A stretch of DNA of 6,693 nt from Spirochaetales bacterium. Its GTDB lineage: Bacteria > Spirochaetota > Spirochaetia > DTKZ01. A program made the position numbers and the translations under genes. Where the stretch lies: contig JAGODW010000084.1 in the NCBI GenBank assembly GCA_017998025.1, positions 1 through 6,693 on the forward strand, in the 5' to 3' direction. This document shows, in pieces, positions 1 through 6,379 of this stretch. Position 1 is the stretch's first letter. Each line of letters starts with the position of its first letter. The notes beneath the pieces are model-generated. The model saw nothing but the letters and a program-made list of their open reading frames with translations, made no database searches and was not told the origin of the DNA.

Positions 1-2
1 AC

Positions 3-740
3 CGTAAGGGTGATTGGTCTCTGCGAATAGATGATACCTGGTACTATTGGGCGGAGGGGAGAATTCTGCCTGAAGAGCAGAGAAATGCCTGGATTGAATA
101 TGCGCCGTTTCGGTTTTATCCGTATCCGAAAGGATTGCCGCCTCTACGAGTTTTAACGAATGAAGAGAAGCAGGTTCTGCAGGAGAGGCTCCACAAGGCG
201 GAAAAAAATCCGCCCCGGAGGAACGAGGCTTTTCTATCGCATCTTTTTCATGCATCGGATCAACAGGAAACCGAAGCAAACCTGGTTACCGTTCGCTTCT
301 TTGGATTTTCTGTACGGCTCCATAAGATTGCAGCAGAGCCGCTTTTGGAAGTAGAGAAAGATCTGCGTTCCTCCCTCGAATCCGATCCAGAAATACAACG
401 CTTTTTCAGCTCTTTAACTCAAATTGGAGGCTACAATTGGCGTCCCATTGCCGGTACGGCTTCCCGAAGTTACCATAGCTATGGTCTTGCCCTGGATTTC
501 ATTCCTAAAAGCTGGGAAGGCAAGCATTCCTATTGGAGAGACTCTCAGAAATGGGAGGAGGAATGGTTCTCTATTACGTATGAAGATCGGTGGATGATCC
601 CCCGGGCAATTGTGGAAACCTTTGAAAAACATGGGTTTATCTGGGGAGGAAAGTGGCTTTATTTTGATACAATGCACTTTGAGTATAGGCCGGAGTTGTT
701 TATCCTGCAGAAAGAACGGGAAGGATCAACCTTTAGATAG
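3..740 (+). CDS. M15-family zinc D-Ala-D-Ala carboxypeptidase/endopeptidase-like protein, 5' end outside window
   Basis: Probable peptidoglycan-trimming metallopeptidase of the M15 family (VanY / L-Ala-D-Glu endopeptidase-like), expected to act in the cell envelope. The reading frame is open without a stop from base 3, giving 245 visible codons, so the gene starts upstream of the window. A TTG at 135 could be called as a start, but the 44 codons before it read as ordinary protein (Trp/Tyr rich, then a WAEGR...LPEEQ stretch) and belong to it. The zinc site is complete: S-x-H-x-x-G-x-A-x-D at 468-497 (His at 474-476, Asp at 495-497), followed by DTMHFE at 666-683, where His 675-677 is the third ligand and the Asp three residues before it is the likely catalytic base. 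Any signal peptide lies outside the window. The TAG stop (738-740) coincides with the edge of the repeat element, so the last residues may have been altered by that insertion. The exact bond cleaved cannot be told from sequence. Confidence 0.85.
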   Translation, partial: RKGDWSLRIDDTWYYWAEGRILPEEQRNAWIEYAPFRFYPYPKGLPPLRVLTNEEKQVLQERLHKAEKNPPRRNEAFLSHLFHASDQQETEANLVTVRFFGFSVRLHKIAAEPLLEVEKDLRSSLESDPEIQRFFSSLTQIGGYNWRPIAGTASRSYHSYGLALDFIPKSWEGKHSYWRDSQKWEEEWFSITYEDRWMIPRAIVETFEKHGFIWGGKWLYFDTMHFEYRPELFILQKEREGSTFR

Positions 741-759
741 TGTCACGAAGCTTGGTGGT
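739..759 (+). repeat. Left terminal inverted repeat of the MITE-like element
   Basis: Perfect inverted match to 859-879 and direct match to 6452-6472. It contains an AAGCTT palindrome. With the preceding T, the match to the right-hand insertion sequence is 22 bp. Its first bases overlap the peptidase stop codon. Confidence 0.85.
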
Positions 760-795
760 ATGATGCAAACAGAGAAGAAATGTACAGATAAGAGC

Positions 796-832
796 CCAGT
801 AGAATAGATCACTTTGTGAATGCTGGTTTTTT
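796..832 (+). terminator. Possible rho-independent terminator inside the MITE-like element
   Basis: CCAGTA (796-801) pairs with TGCTGG (821-826), six pairs including one G-U. Inside it TCAC (809-812) pairs with GTGA (816-819) around a TTT loop, and six T residues (827-832) follow at once. The inner and outer stems are separated by an uneven bulge, so the hairpin is modest. It could end transcription of the peptidase gene, or be the relic of the terminator behind the lost transposase gene. Confidence 0.35.
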
Positions 833-858
833 CGTTGGAATGGAAGCTGCCTACCAGC

Positions 859-879
859 ACCACCAAGCTTCGTGACACT
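859..879 (-). repeat. Right terminal inverted repeat of the MITE-like element
   Basis: Reverse complement of 739-759 over 21 bp with no mismatch. Read outward on the minus strand it is preceded by GTAAATA; the copy at 6451 is preceded by GTAAA and begins with T, so the resemblance runs a few bases past the repeat. The interior sequence next to this end differs from the left end, as expected for the right end of an insertion sequence. Confidence 0.85.
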
Positions 880-888
880 TATTTACCT

Positions 889-2400
889 TTAAAGCAATCC
901 GCGGAGCCTTCCTACAATCAGGAATACTATTGCTATAATTAAAGAGGCAAACACTGTAATTACGAGTCCAGCCCTGGCCATATCTTTAATGGAAAAGTAT
1001 CCTGTATTAAAGGCAATCACGTTGGTGGGAGTAGTAGTTACCAGGATAAAGGCCAGACTGGTGGTAAGCCCTGCCGCGAGAGTGATTGCGGTAACGTTGG
1101 TTCCTGTGGTTTTGCCAAAGCCGATGATTAGAGGAATCAAGATCGTTGCAGTGACTGTGTTGGAAGAAAATACTACCTTTAAGAGGCATACTCCCAGGGT
1201 AACAAAGAACAGCTGGAAGAATAGGGGTGCTTTACTGATGCGGCTTAAAAGGGTAATCGATAGCCATTCTGCAGCTCCTGTGCAGTAGAGGTAGGTTCCC
1301 AGGGAAAGGCCGGATACGATCAGGAGGATTCCGGCCCAGTCAATCTCTTTTTCGATTTCTTTCCACTTGAACCGGGTGAATCCAGGAAGAAAAAAGATGC
1401 AGATAGACATCAATACGGGGAGAGAGATTTCTATAGGAAGCTTGATACGATCCTCCAGGAGGGGAGTAAAAAGCCAGATAAGTACTGTAAGGGAAAATAT
1501 AGAAACGGTGATTTTCTCCTCCCTGCTCATGGGAGGCATGTCTGCCAGCTCCTGTTTCAGCTGTTCCTGGCTGATTCTTAGTTTACGAATTTCCGGGGGG
1601 AAAAAATATATCAGTACCCCCCACGCAATAGGCACGATCAGAATAGCGGAAGGAACCCCGTAGGACATCCAATCAACAAAGCTCAGCTTAATCCCGGCCA
1701 TGGTGGAAAGGAACTGTACCGTAAGGGGATTTCCCCCTGTCCCAGCCGGGGTTGCGATTCCTCCGATAAGGGCTCCCCAGGCCACTGAGATCATCAGGGC
1801 TCGGCCGAAGTTGGATTCCTTGGCTTTACAACCCTCTTTTTCCAGAATCGCCTTTGCGAGGGGCATCAACATGGCGGCTGAGGCGAGGGTGGTAAGCCAC
1901 ATAGAAAGGAAAGCACCGGTAATAAGGAAACCCAGGATAATAAAGCGGGTATCGTTTCCTGTGAACGACAGGATAAGGGCGGAGATTCTTCTTCCGAGGC
2001 CTGATTTGCTGATAAACGCAGCCAGAGTCAGTACGCCAAGAAAAAAAACGACAATATCGTTTCCGAACCCTGTCCTGATGATATCAGTATAAGAACCTAC
2101 CCTGGTACCTGTTAGAAGTATCAAAGATAGAAAGCCTGTAATATGGAAAGGAAGTGCTTCCGTAATCCAGAGTACCAGGCTGAAAACCAGAACGGCTAAA
2201 GAGGCCATGGCAGGCTTCCCAGACTGCATCGACTCGATATAAGCTGGTTTTCCAGTAGTGGCATTAACGGATCTAGAGATAGTGTCCATGAGCGAAGCAG
2301 GAGGGGGCAGCAGCAGAAGGATAGCAAAAAGTAGAACAGCTAACACAATGCATCCCCATTTTTGAGTGATCCGATTGTTGGATATTCCCATACGTTCCAT
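889..2400 (-). CDS. DASS/SLC13-family anion transporter, probable sulfoacetate carrier
   Basis: A 503-residue membrane carrier of the divalent anion:sodium symporter (DASS, SLC13) family, whose usual substrates are C4 dicarboxylates, citrate or sulfate. Hydrophobic segments run through the whole protein, starting near residues 17-33, with a hydrophilic loop near 268-295. The family's two repeated halves are visible: ATPAGTGGNP (216-225) and TTTPTNVI (455-462) are the paired hairpin signatures, and the second SNT motif is intact (SNTVTAT, 413-419). The first SNT, normally SMWxSNTAT, reads SMWLTTLAS (166-174), so one sodium-site signature is altered. The ATG at 2398-2400 is chosen because AGGAGA (2409-2414) precedes it by 8 nt; a second Met lies at residue 4. 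It is last in the operon, 26 nt after the ligase subunit. By context it probably moves a sulfonate such as sulfoacetate, most likely outward as an end product, but direction and substrate are inferred. The family assignment is firm. Confidence 0.85.
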   Translation of the reverse strand: MERMGISNNRITQKWGCIVLAVLLFAILLLLPPPASLMDTISRSVNATTGKPAYIESMQSGKPAMASLAVLVFSLVLWITEALPFHITGFLSLILLTGTRVGSYTDIIRTGFGNDIVVFFLGVLTLAAFISKSGLGRRISALILSFTGNDTRFIILGFLITGAFLSMWLTTLASAAMLMPLAKAILEKEGCKAKESNFGRALMISVAWGALIGGIATPAGTGGNPLTVQFLSTMAGIKLSFVDWMSYGVPSAILIVPIAWGVLIYFFPPEIRKLRISQEQLKQELADMPPMSREEKITVSIFSLTVLIWLFTPLLEDRIKLPIEISLPVLMSICIFFLPGFTRFKWKEIEKEIDWAGILLIVSGLSLGTYLYCTGAAEWLSITLLSRISKAPLFFQLFFVTLGVCLLKVVFSSNTVTATILIPLIIGFGKTTGTNVTAITLAAGLTTSLAFILVTTTPTNVIAFNTGYFSIKDMARAGLVITVFASLIIAIVFLIVGRLRGLL

Positions 2401-2426
2401 AGATTGATTCTCCTGCGAAGAAGGAA

Positions 2427-3320
2427 TTATTTCATACCTTTTTCCAGCGCTTCCTGGAGCAAAGGACCAAGGGCGCTGGGTCTGCGGGCTACCAGAGCTC
2501 CTGCCCGTTCCAGGGCAGCGATTTTACCTGCGACAGATCCTTTGCCTCCGGTTACGATTGCTCCCGCATGACCCATCCGCTTGCCCTCGGGTGCGGTTCT
2601 CCCACCCAGGAACGCGACAACGGGCTTGGTGAAGATCCGAGCTTCCATTGCGTCTGCTACTTCTTCCTCCATTGTTCCGCCCAGTTCCCCGATGATTACC
2701 AGCGCCTGGGTTTCGGAGTCGTTCTGGAAGTCCGGCAGGAGTTCTGAAAACCGTGTACCGGGAACCGTATCTCCTCCAACGCCGATAAGGGTCGAAACGC
2801 CGAAACCGCCCTGTACGATCATAGCGGTAATTTCGTTGGTGAGGGAGCCGGAACGGGTCAGTACCCCGATGGTTCCTGGTTTGTACACCCTCTCGATCCA
2901 GTAGGGGAACATGCCCATCATAGCCTTGCCAGGACTGATAACACCTGAAGTGTTTCCCCCAATCAGCCGGGCATTGGAGGAACGGGCAGCCCTCCGAATC
3001 TGTACCGCTTCGTGCAGGGGAATTCCATCGGCAACAGTTACAATCTTCTGGATTCCCCCATCCAAGGCTTCAAAAACAGCGTCTTTGGTTAACCGGGGCG
3101 GGACAAACAGGAGGGATGCATCCGCGGGGTGTTCTCGAAGAGCCTGGCGAAGAGTATGGAATACGGGGATGCCTTCCACGGTTTGTCCGCCTTTTCCCGG
3201 GGTAACTCCTGCAACTATTCGGGTTCCGATTCCGATCATGTGTTTTGTCCAGAAGGCGCCTTCTGCGCCGGTAATTCCCTGGACCAGGACCCGAACGGTT
3301 CTATCGATAAGGATACTCAT
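2427..3320 (-). CDS. sucD: Succinyl-CoA synthetase alpha-subunit-like protein, probable sulfoacetate-CoA ligase (ADP-forming) subunit
   Basis: The 297-residue alpha subunit of an ADP-forming acyl-CoA ligase, close to the usual SucD length (about 290). It starts with the CoA-binding Rossmann fold (GITGAEG 15-21, TPGKGG 40-45) and ends with the ligase domain, which carries the phosphorylated His251 in GKRMGHAGAIV and the stabilising Glu in GELGG (211-215). The enzyme should interconvert acyl-CoA + ADP + Pi with acid + CoA + ATP. Compared with E. coli SucD as I recall it, GPNCPG is GGNTSG here (121-126) and TEGIP is ADGIP (97-101), both in usually conserved loops. The symbol marks the family only: next to a sulfoacetaldehyde-type dehydrogenase, the acid is more likely sulfoacetate than succinate (SqwKL or SauCD role). 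Its ATG overlaps the stop of the beta-like subunit by 4 nt, with GGAGGG 5 nt upstream, so the two are translationally coupled. An ordinary TCA-cycle SucD is less likely but not excluded. Confidence 0.85.
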   Translation of the reverse strand: MSILIDRTVRVLVQGITGAEGAFWTKHMIGIGTRIVAGVTPGKGGQTVEGIPVFHTLRQALREHPADASLLFVPPRLTKDAVFEALDGGIQKIVTVADGIPLHEAVQIRRAARSSNARLIGGNTSGVISPGKAMMGMFPYWIERVYKPGTIGVLTRSGSLTNEITAMIVQGGFGVSTLIGVGGDTVPGTRFSELLPDFQNDSETQALVIIGELGGTMEEEVADAMEARIFTKPVVAFLGGRTAPEGKRMGHAGAIVTGGKGSVAGKIAALERAGALVARRPSALGPLLQEALEKGMK

Positions 3321-4441
3321 GCCGTCCCTCCTTTACAGCAGGCTACTGCCTGCCGTACCGCTTCTTCTGTATCAAAGAGGGGGGCAAGCCCTGCATTTCG
3401 AAGGATCTCCTGCGCTTTTTCTTCCCCTGTTCCCCGGATACAGGTGATGATGGGGCAGTCCGGTTTCAATTTGGAGGCCGCTTCTGCAATTCCCTCGGCC
3501 ATTACATCTGCCCGGGCTATCGTACCAAAACTTACGATCAGTACAACCCTGGGTTTATTCTGGAGACAGAGTTCCATAGCCCGCATCGCCTTTCGGTAGT
3601 TGGGTCCGCCGAACTCGAGGTAGTTTGCTACGGTGCCCCCTTCATCGTGGATAAGGTCGTACACGGTCGTAGTAAGTCCTGCCCCGGCGCACATGAGGCT
3701 GATTTCCCCGTCAAACTGAAGGTATGGAATCCCTTCTTTGTATGCGGCATAAGCTGTAGAGGTTTCAAAATAATCGGGTCCCGGTTCGTACTCTCTATGG
3801 CGGAACATGGAATTATCATCGATGGAGAGTTTTCCGTCCCCCGCTATCACATCTCCTTCTGTAGTCACGAATAGGGGATTGATCTCCGCCAGTTCCGCAT
3901 CCATTTTTCGGAATACCCGCCACAAGGCCTCCAGCACTCCAGAGACCTGTTTCCCCAGCTCTCCGGCGATCCCCCATTCATAGAGTACTGTTCGAGCGTG
4001 GAAGGGCATAAATCCTTTATCTAAATCGATTAAGACACGCTGAATCTTTTCCGGCATTCGGGAGGCAATCTCTTCGATTTCCATTCCCCCTTCGGAACTG
4101 GCGAGTAAAAGGGCTTTGGCTTCTAGGGATTCCACCGTAAAGGCCAGATAAAACTCCTGCCGGATATCGATAGCTTGTTCTACCAGGATTTGCTTGACCT
4201 TGTGCTTTGATTGGAACAACTCCTCCGCTACTCGCTGTGCTTCCTCAGGGGATCCTGCGCAGCGAATCAGCCCTGCTTTTCCCCGACCTCCTTCCAGCAC
4301 CTGGCTTTTTAACATTACCGGATACCCAAGGGAGGATACGGTTTCGACCACTTCTTCCGGAGTCCTTAAAAGTCTCCCTCTGGGAATACGAATCCCTTCT
4401 CGTGCGAAAATCTCTTTCGCTTGATACTCATATAGTTTCAT
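3317..4441 (-). CDS. sucC: Succinyl-CoA synthetase beta-subunit-like protein, probable sulfoacetate-CoA ligase (ADP-forming) subunit
   Basis: The 374-residue nucleotide-binding subunit of the ligase whose other half follows directly; typical SucC is about 385-400 residues. An N-terminal ATP-grasp domain is recognisable from YEYQAKEIF (4-12), GGRGKAG (51-57), the metal-site EINPL (186-190) and DGKL (202-205), followed by the flavodoxin-like ligase domain (GAGL 253-256). This domain differs from SucC as I recall it at two loops facing the active site: the usual GGGA region reads EFGGPN (276-281) and FGGIVR reads FGTIAR (305-310). That fits an acid other than succinate. In the proposed pathway it makes ATP while releasing sulfoacetate from sulfoacetyl-CoA; in reverse it would activate imported sulfoacetate. 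The ATG matches the family N-terminus (MKLYEYQAKE), although the nearest GAGGGG stands only 2 nt away, so initiation may be weak or coupled to the dehydrogenase gene 22 nt upstream. The symbol is a family label; substrate is inferred. Confidence 0.85.
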   Translation of the reverse strand: MKLYEYQAKEIFAREGIRIPRGRLLRTPEEVVETVSSLGYPVMLKSQVLEGGRGKAGLIRCAGSPEEAQRVAEELFQSKHKVKQILVEQAIDIRQEFYLAFTVESLEAKALLLASSEGGMEIEEIASRMPEKIQRVLIDLDKGFMPFHARTVLYEWGIAGELGKQVSGVLEALWRVFRKMDAELAEINPLFVTTEGDVIAGDGKLSIDDNSMFRHREYEPGPDYFETSTAYAAYKEGIPYLQFDGEISLMCAGAGLTTTVYDLIHDEGGTVANYLEFGGPNYRKAMRAMELCLQNKPRVVLIVSFGTIARADVMAEGIAEAASKLKPDCPIITCIRGTGEEKAQEILRNAGLAPLFDTEEAVRQAVACCKGGTA

Positions 4442-4463
4442 TGCCCCTCACTTTTCCTGGCTC

Positions 4464-5888
4464 TTACCTGCCATATTTTTTCCAGTAATCACTGAAGATT
4501 TCTTCATCCAAAGGACGATGGGGCTCTAAGGGGAGGGATAGCCACGTTACGTTGATAAAGTGTTTCCAGTGTATGTTTTCTGTGGTGATATTCCCTCCCC
4601 AGGTTCCACATCCAAGGGTAACGGTGGAAGGCATCCCGTTAAAGAAGGTTCCCCCATTTCCCGAAGCCATGGGCTGACGAACCATAATGCGGCTGGTACG
4701 GAGGCGCATCCCCATCCGGTGAATATATTCCCGGTTGTGAGTAAAAATCCCTGCAGAATGTCCGGTTCCATAAAAATCTGTTATCTCTTCCACCCGATTC
4801 AACCCATCTACAAAATCTGCACAGGGGAGGATGGTTAAGACAGGGGAAATTTTTTCCTGGAAAAATATATCCTCCTGAATCGGCAGTGTACCTTCTACGA
4901 CCAATGCCCGAGTTCCCTGTGTCACGGAGATGCCTGCTTCTGATGCGATCTTCCCGGCACTCTGAGCTATAATAGCGGGATTCAGCCCAGGTTTTCCCTT
5001 TTTACCCGTTATCCATAGCCATTCCTTAAGCCGGGCTTTCTCTACGGGGGAACAGATGTAGGCTCCTCTCTTCTGGAGCTCTTCCTGGAACCTGGAATAG
5101 AGGGATTGATGCACAACCACCGAATTTTCGCTCGAGCAACTGGTGGCGTTGTCGAAACACTTGGAGGTCAGGATCTTTTCAGCTGCATCCCCAACGTCTG
5201 CATCTTCACAGAGTAACTGTACAGCATTCCCGGGCCCCACTCCGTACGCGGGTGTGCCGGAAGAGTAGGCTGCCTTTACCATGGGTCCGCCGCCCGTGGC
5301 TACAATCAGATCTACCTGGTGCATCAACTCGGTGGTTAATTCCAGGGAAGGTTCGGGGATATATTGGATCAAATCCTCCGGCGCATTGACCTTTTGTAAT
5401 GCTTGTCGCATGAAGGTGCAGGCCATTCCCGTTGCTTTTTTTGACCGGGGATGGGGAGCAAAGATCACCGCATTCCTTCCTTTTAGAATGGAAAGCCCAT
5501 TGGAGGCCGGGGTAGCAGTAGGATTCGTAACCGGTGTTAAAGATCCAACAACCCCCACTGGTTTTGCATATTTGTAAATACCTTTCTGATCATCTACCTC
5601 TATCAACCCTACAGTTTTTGCCCCCTGGATATCCCGCAGAACCCCCATCACTTTATTTTTATGCTTCGCAATCTTATCCTCATACACGCCCATTCCCGTC
5701 TCGTCTACGGCTGCCCGGGCTAACTTCCTGATGTTCTCATCGTTGTACACAGCCCATCCTGCTGCTACGCATACTTCATCGATCCGTTCCTGATCCCAGG
5801 AGGCTGCAATTTTCTGTGCGATCCGGGCTTTTTCTATGAGAGATGCAATGTACTGTTTATCTTGGTCGGAAATAACCAGTTCGCTCAT
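4464..5888 (-). CDS. sqwD: CoA-acylating aldehyde dehydrogenase, probable sulfoacetaldehyde dehydrogenase (SauS/SqwD type)
   Basis: A 474-residue NAD(P)-dependent aldehyde dehydrogenase of the CoA-acylating branch (relatives: AdhE N-terminal half, Clostridium kluyveri succinate-semialdehyde dehydrogenase). It should convert an aldehyde + CoA + NAD(P)+ to the acyl-CoA; from context, sulfoacetaldehyde to sulfoacetyl-CoA. Visible landmarks: TPVTNPTATP (118-127), ATGGGPMVKAAYSS (197-210) with AYGVGPGN (214-221) in the nucleotide region, the catalytic Cys251 in FDNATSCSSENS (245-256), and LGCGTWGGN (425-433). The FDNATSCSSENS block, where AdhE-like enzymes have FDNGxxCASEQ, together with the long C-terminal tail ending in DEEIFSDYWKKYG, is what I associate with the SauS sulfoacetaldehyde group; this rests on recall. 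Length is complete. The ATG overlaps the isomerase stop by 4 nt (ATGA), with AGGAGA 7 nt upstream. The SucCD-like ligase follows and is the logical next enzyme. The main alternative is a succinate-semialdehyde dehydrogenase; the isomerase partner argues against that. Confidence 0.8.
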   Translation of the reverse strand: MSELVISDQDKQYIASLIEKARIAQKIAASWDQERIDEVCVAAGWAVYNDENIRKLARAAVDETGMGVYEDKIAKHKNKVMGVLRDIQGAKTVGLIEVDDQKGIYKYAKPVGVVGSLTPVTNPTATPASNGLSILKGRNAVIFAPHPRSKKATGMACTFMRQALQKVNAPEDLIQYIPEPSLELTTELMHQVDLIVATGGGPMVKAAYSSGTPAYGVGPGNAVQLLCEDADVGDAAEKILTSKCFDNATSCSSENSVVVHQSLYSRFQEELQKRGAYICSPVEKARLKEWLWITGKKGKPGLNPAIIAQSAGKIASEAGISVTQGTRALVVEGTLPIQEDIFFQEKISPVLTILPCADFVDGLNRVEEITDFYGTGHSAGIFTHNREYIHRMGMRLRTSRIMVRQPMASGNGGTFFNGMPSTVTLGCGTWGGNITTENIHWKHFINVTWLSLPLEPHRPLDEEIFSDYWKKYGR

Positions 5889-6361
5889 CGGAAGTTCTCC
5901 TTTTCAAGGGCAACTACCTGGTTAAAGGCATTGGTGAGAAAATCTTTTTTAAACTCCATTTTCTGGGTAAAGCTCATGGAGAGCCATGCCTCTACTATCT
6001 GTGTACCAAGAAAGGGAGCTGTAATCCAGCCTCCCAGGGTAATTACGTTTGCGTTATTTACAATCCTAGCCCGTTCCCCGGAAAAAATACCGGTAGCTAC
6101 ACACGCGTATATTCCCCTATGTTTATTGGCTACGATTGCCATTCCCTGGCCGGTTCCGCAGACTAGAATCCCTTTCTCTGCGTCTCCTCTCTGGATAGCC
6201 TTTGCAACTTTTGCGGCTTGCTCAAAGTACGGTTTCGGGTTTTCCTCTGAATCGATCCCAAAATCCAGTAATTCAATGTCCTTATGGGTATCTTTCAGGT
6301 GTGCTGTAATAGCGGATTTCAGTGGATACCCGGAAAGATCGGATGCTATCGCCAGTTTCAT
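5885..6361 (-). CDS. sqwI: RpiB/LacAB-family isomerase, probable 4-deoxy-4-sulfoerythrose isomerase (SqwI-like)
   Basis: A 158-residue member of the ribose-5-phosphate isomerase B / LacAB fold, slightly longer than typical RpiB (about 145-150). The catalytic Cys68 is present in ILVCGTGQGM (65-74), followed by ANK (78-80) and a conserved NxNVITLG block (103-110). Three sites of true RpiB are changed. The N-terminal Asp-His pair is Asp8-Leu9. The His that opens the sugar ring, just before the Asn-rich block, is Val101. The two C-terminal phosphate-binding Arg residues appear as Lys134 and Lys138. The enzyme therefore probably isomerises a short aldose that has no phosphate and cannot cyclise. 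4-Deoxy-4-sulfoerythrose, the SqwI substrate in the sulfo-TK pathway, fits. It is the first gene of the operon. The ATG is set by CCTCCTT (6368-6374; AAGGAGG on the minus strand) at 6 nt. The family is certain; the substrate is inferred, with erythrose/erythrulose 4-phosphate as the main alternative. Confidence 0.8.
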   Translation of the reverse strand: MKLAIASDLSGYPLKSAITAHLKDTHKDIELLDFGIDSEENPKPYFEQAAKVAKAIQRGDAEKGILVCGTGQGMAIVANKHRGIYACVATGIFSGERARIVNNANVITLGGWITAPFLGTQIVEAWLSMSFTQKMEFKKDFLTNAFNQVVALEKENFR

Positions 6362-6367
6362 AGATCG

Positions 6368-6374
6368 CCTCCTT
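6368..6374 (-). promoter_or_regulatory. Ribosome binding site of the operon's first gene
   Basis: AAGGAGG on the minus strand, 6 nt before the isomerase ATG. It is the strongest Shine-Dalgarno in the operon and fixes the start at 6361. Confidence 0.8.
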
Positions 6375-6379
6375 ATGTG

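Larger units (their letters stand above)
739..879. mobile_element. 141-bp MITE-like element, probable internally deleted insertion sequence
   Basis: The element is bounded by perfect 21-bp inverted repeats (739-759 and 859-879) sharing the core TGTCACGAAGCTTGGTGGT. The same sequence recurs at 6451-6472, where it opens an apparently intact insertion sequence. Past the repeat, the left interior still resembles that element for roughly 40 bp (shared GCAAAC, AGAAA and GTAC blocks at similar spacing), so this copy probably arose from the same element by loss of its transposase gene. No coding frame remains inside. It fills nearly all of the space between the convergent peptidase and carrier genes, ending 9 bp from the carrier's stop codon. 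I see no convincing target-site duplication. The ends are clear; the link to the transposase is inference. Confidence 0.7.

Noticed and set aside
846..872. Minus-strand hairpin GAAGCT...AGCTTC as a terminator for the carrier gene
   Set aside because: The stem is only 6 bp with a large loop and no T-run follows. It is mostly the AAGCTT of the terminal repeat.
739..879. Target-site duplication around the 141-bp element
   Set aside because: I compared flanks of 2 to 8 bp for several choices of element end and none gave a convincing direct repeat.
2911..3447. Long open frame on the + strand opposite the ligase genes, and similar ones at 1700-2092 and 5862-6401
   Set aside because: They lie fully antisense to conserved genes, have low-complexity compositions rich in Arg, Pro and Ser, and match no family I know. 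They are by-products of codon use on the other strand.
2427..4441. Ordinary TCA-cycle succinyl-CoA synthetase
   Set aside because: No other TCA-cycle gene is nearby, the operon partners are a sulfoacetaldehyde-type dehydrogenase and an RpiB-like isomerase, and conserved loops differ in both subunits. It remains the fallback reading.
5885..6361. Genuine ribose-5-phosphate isomerase B
   Set aside because: The ring-opening His and the usual phosphate-binding residues are missing, and no pentose pathway gene accompanies it.
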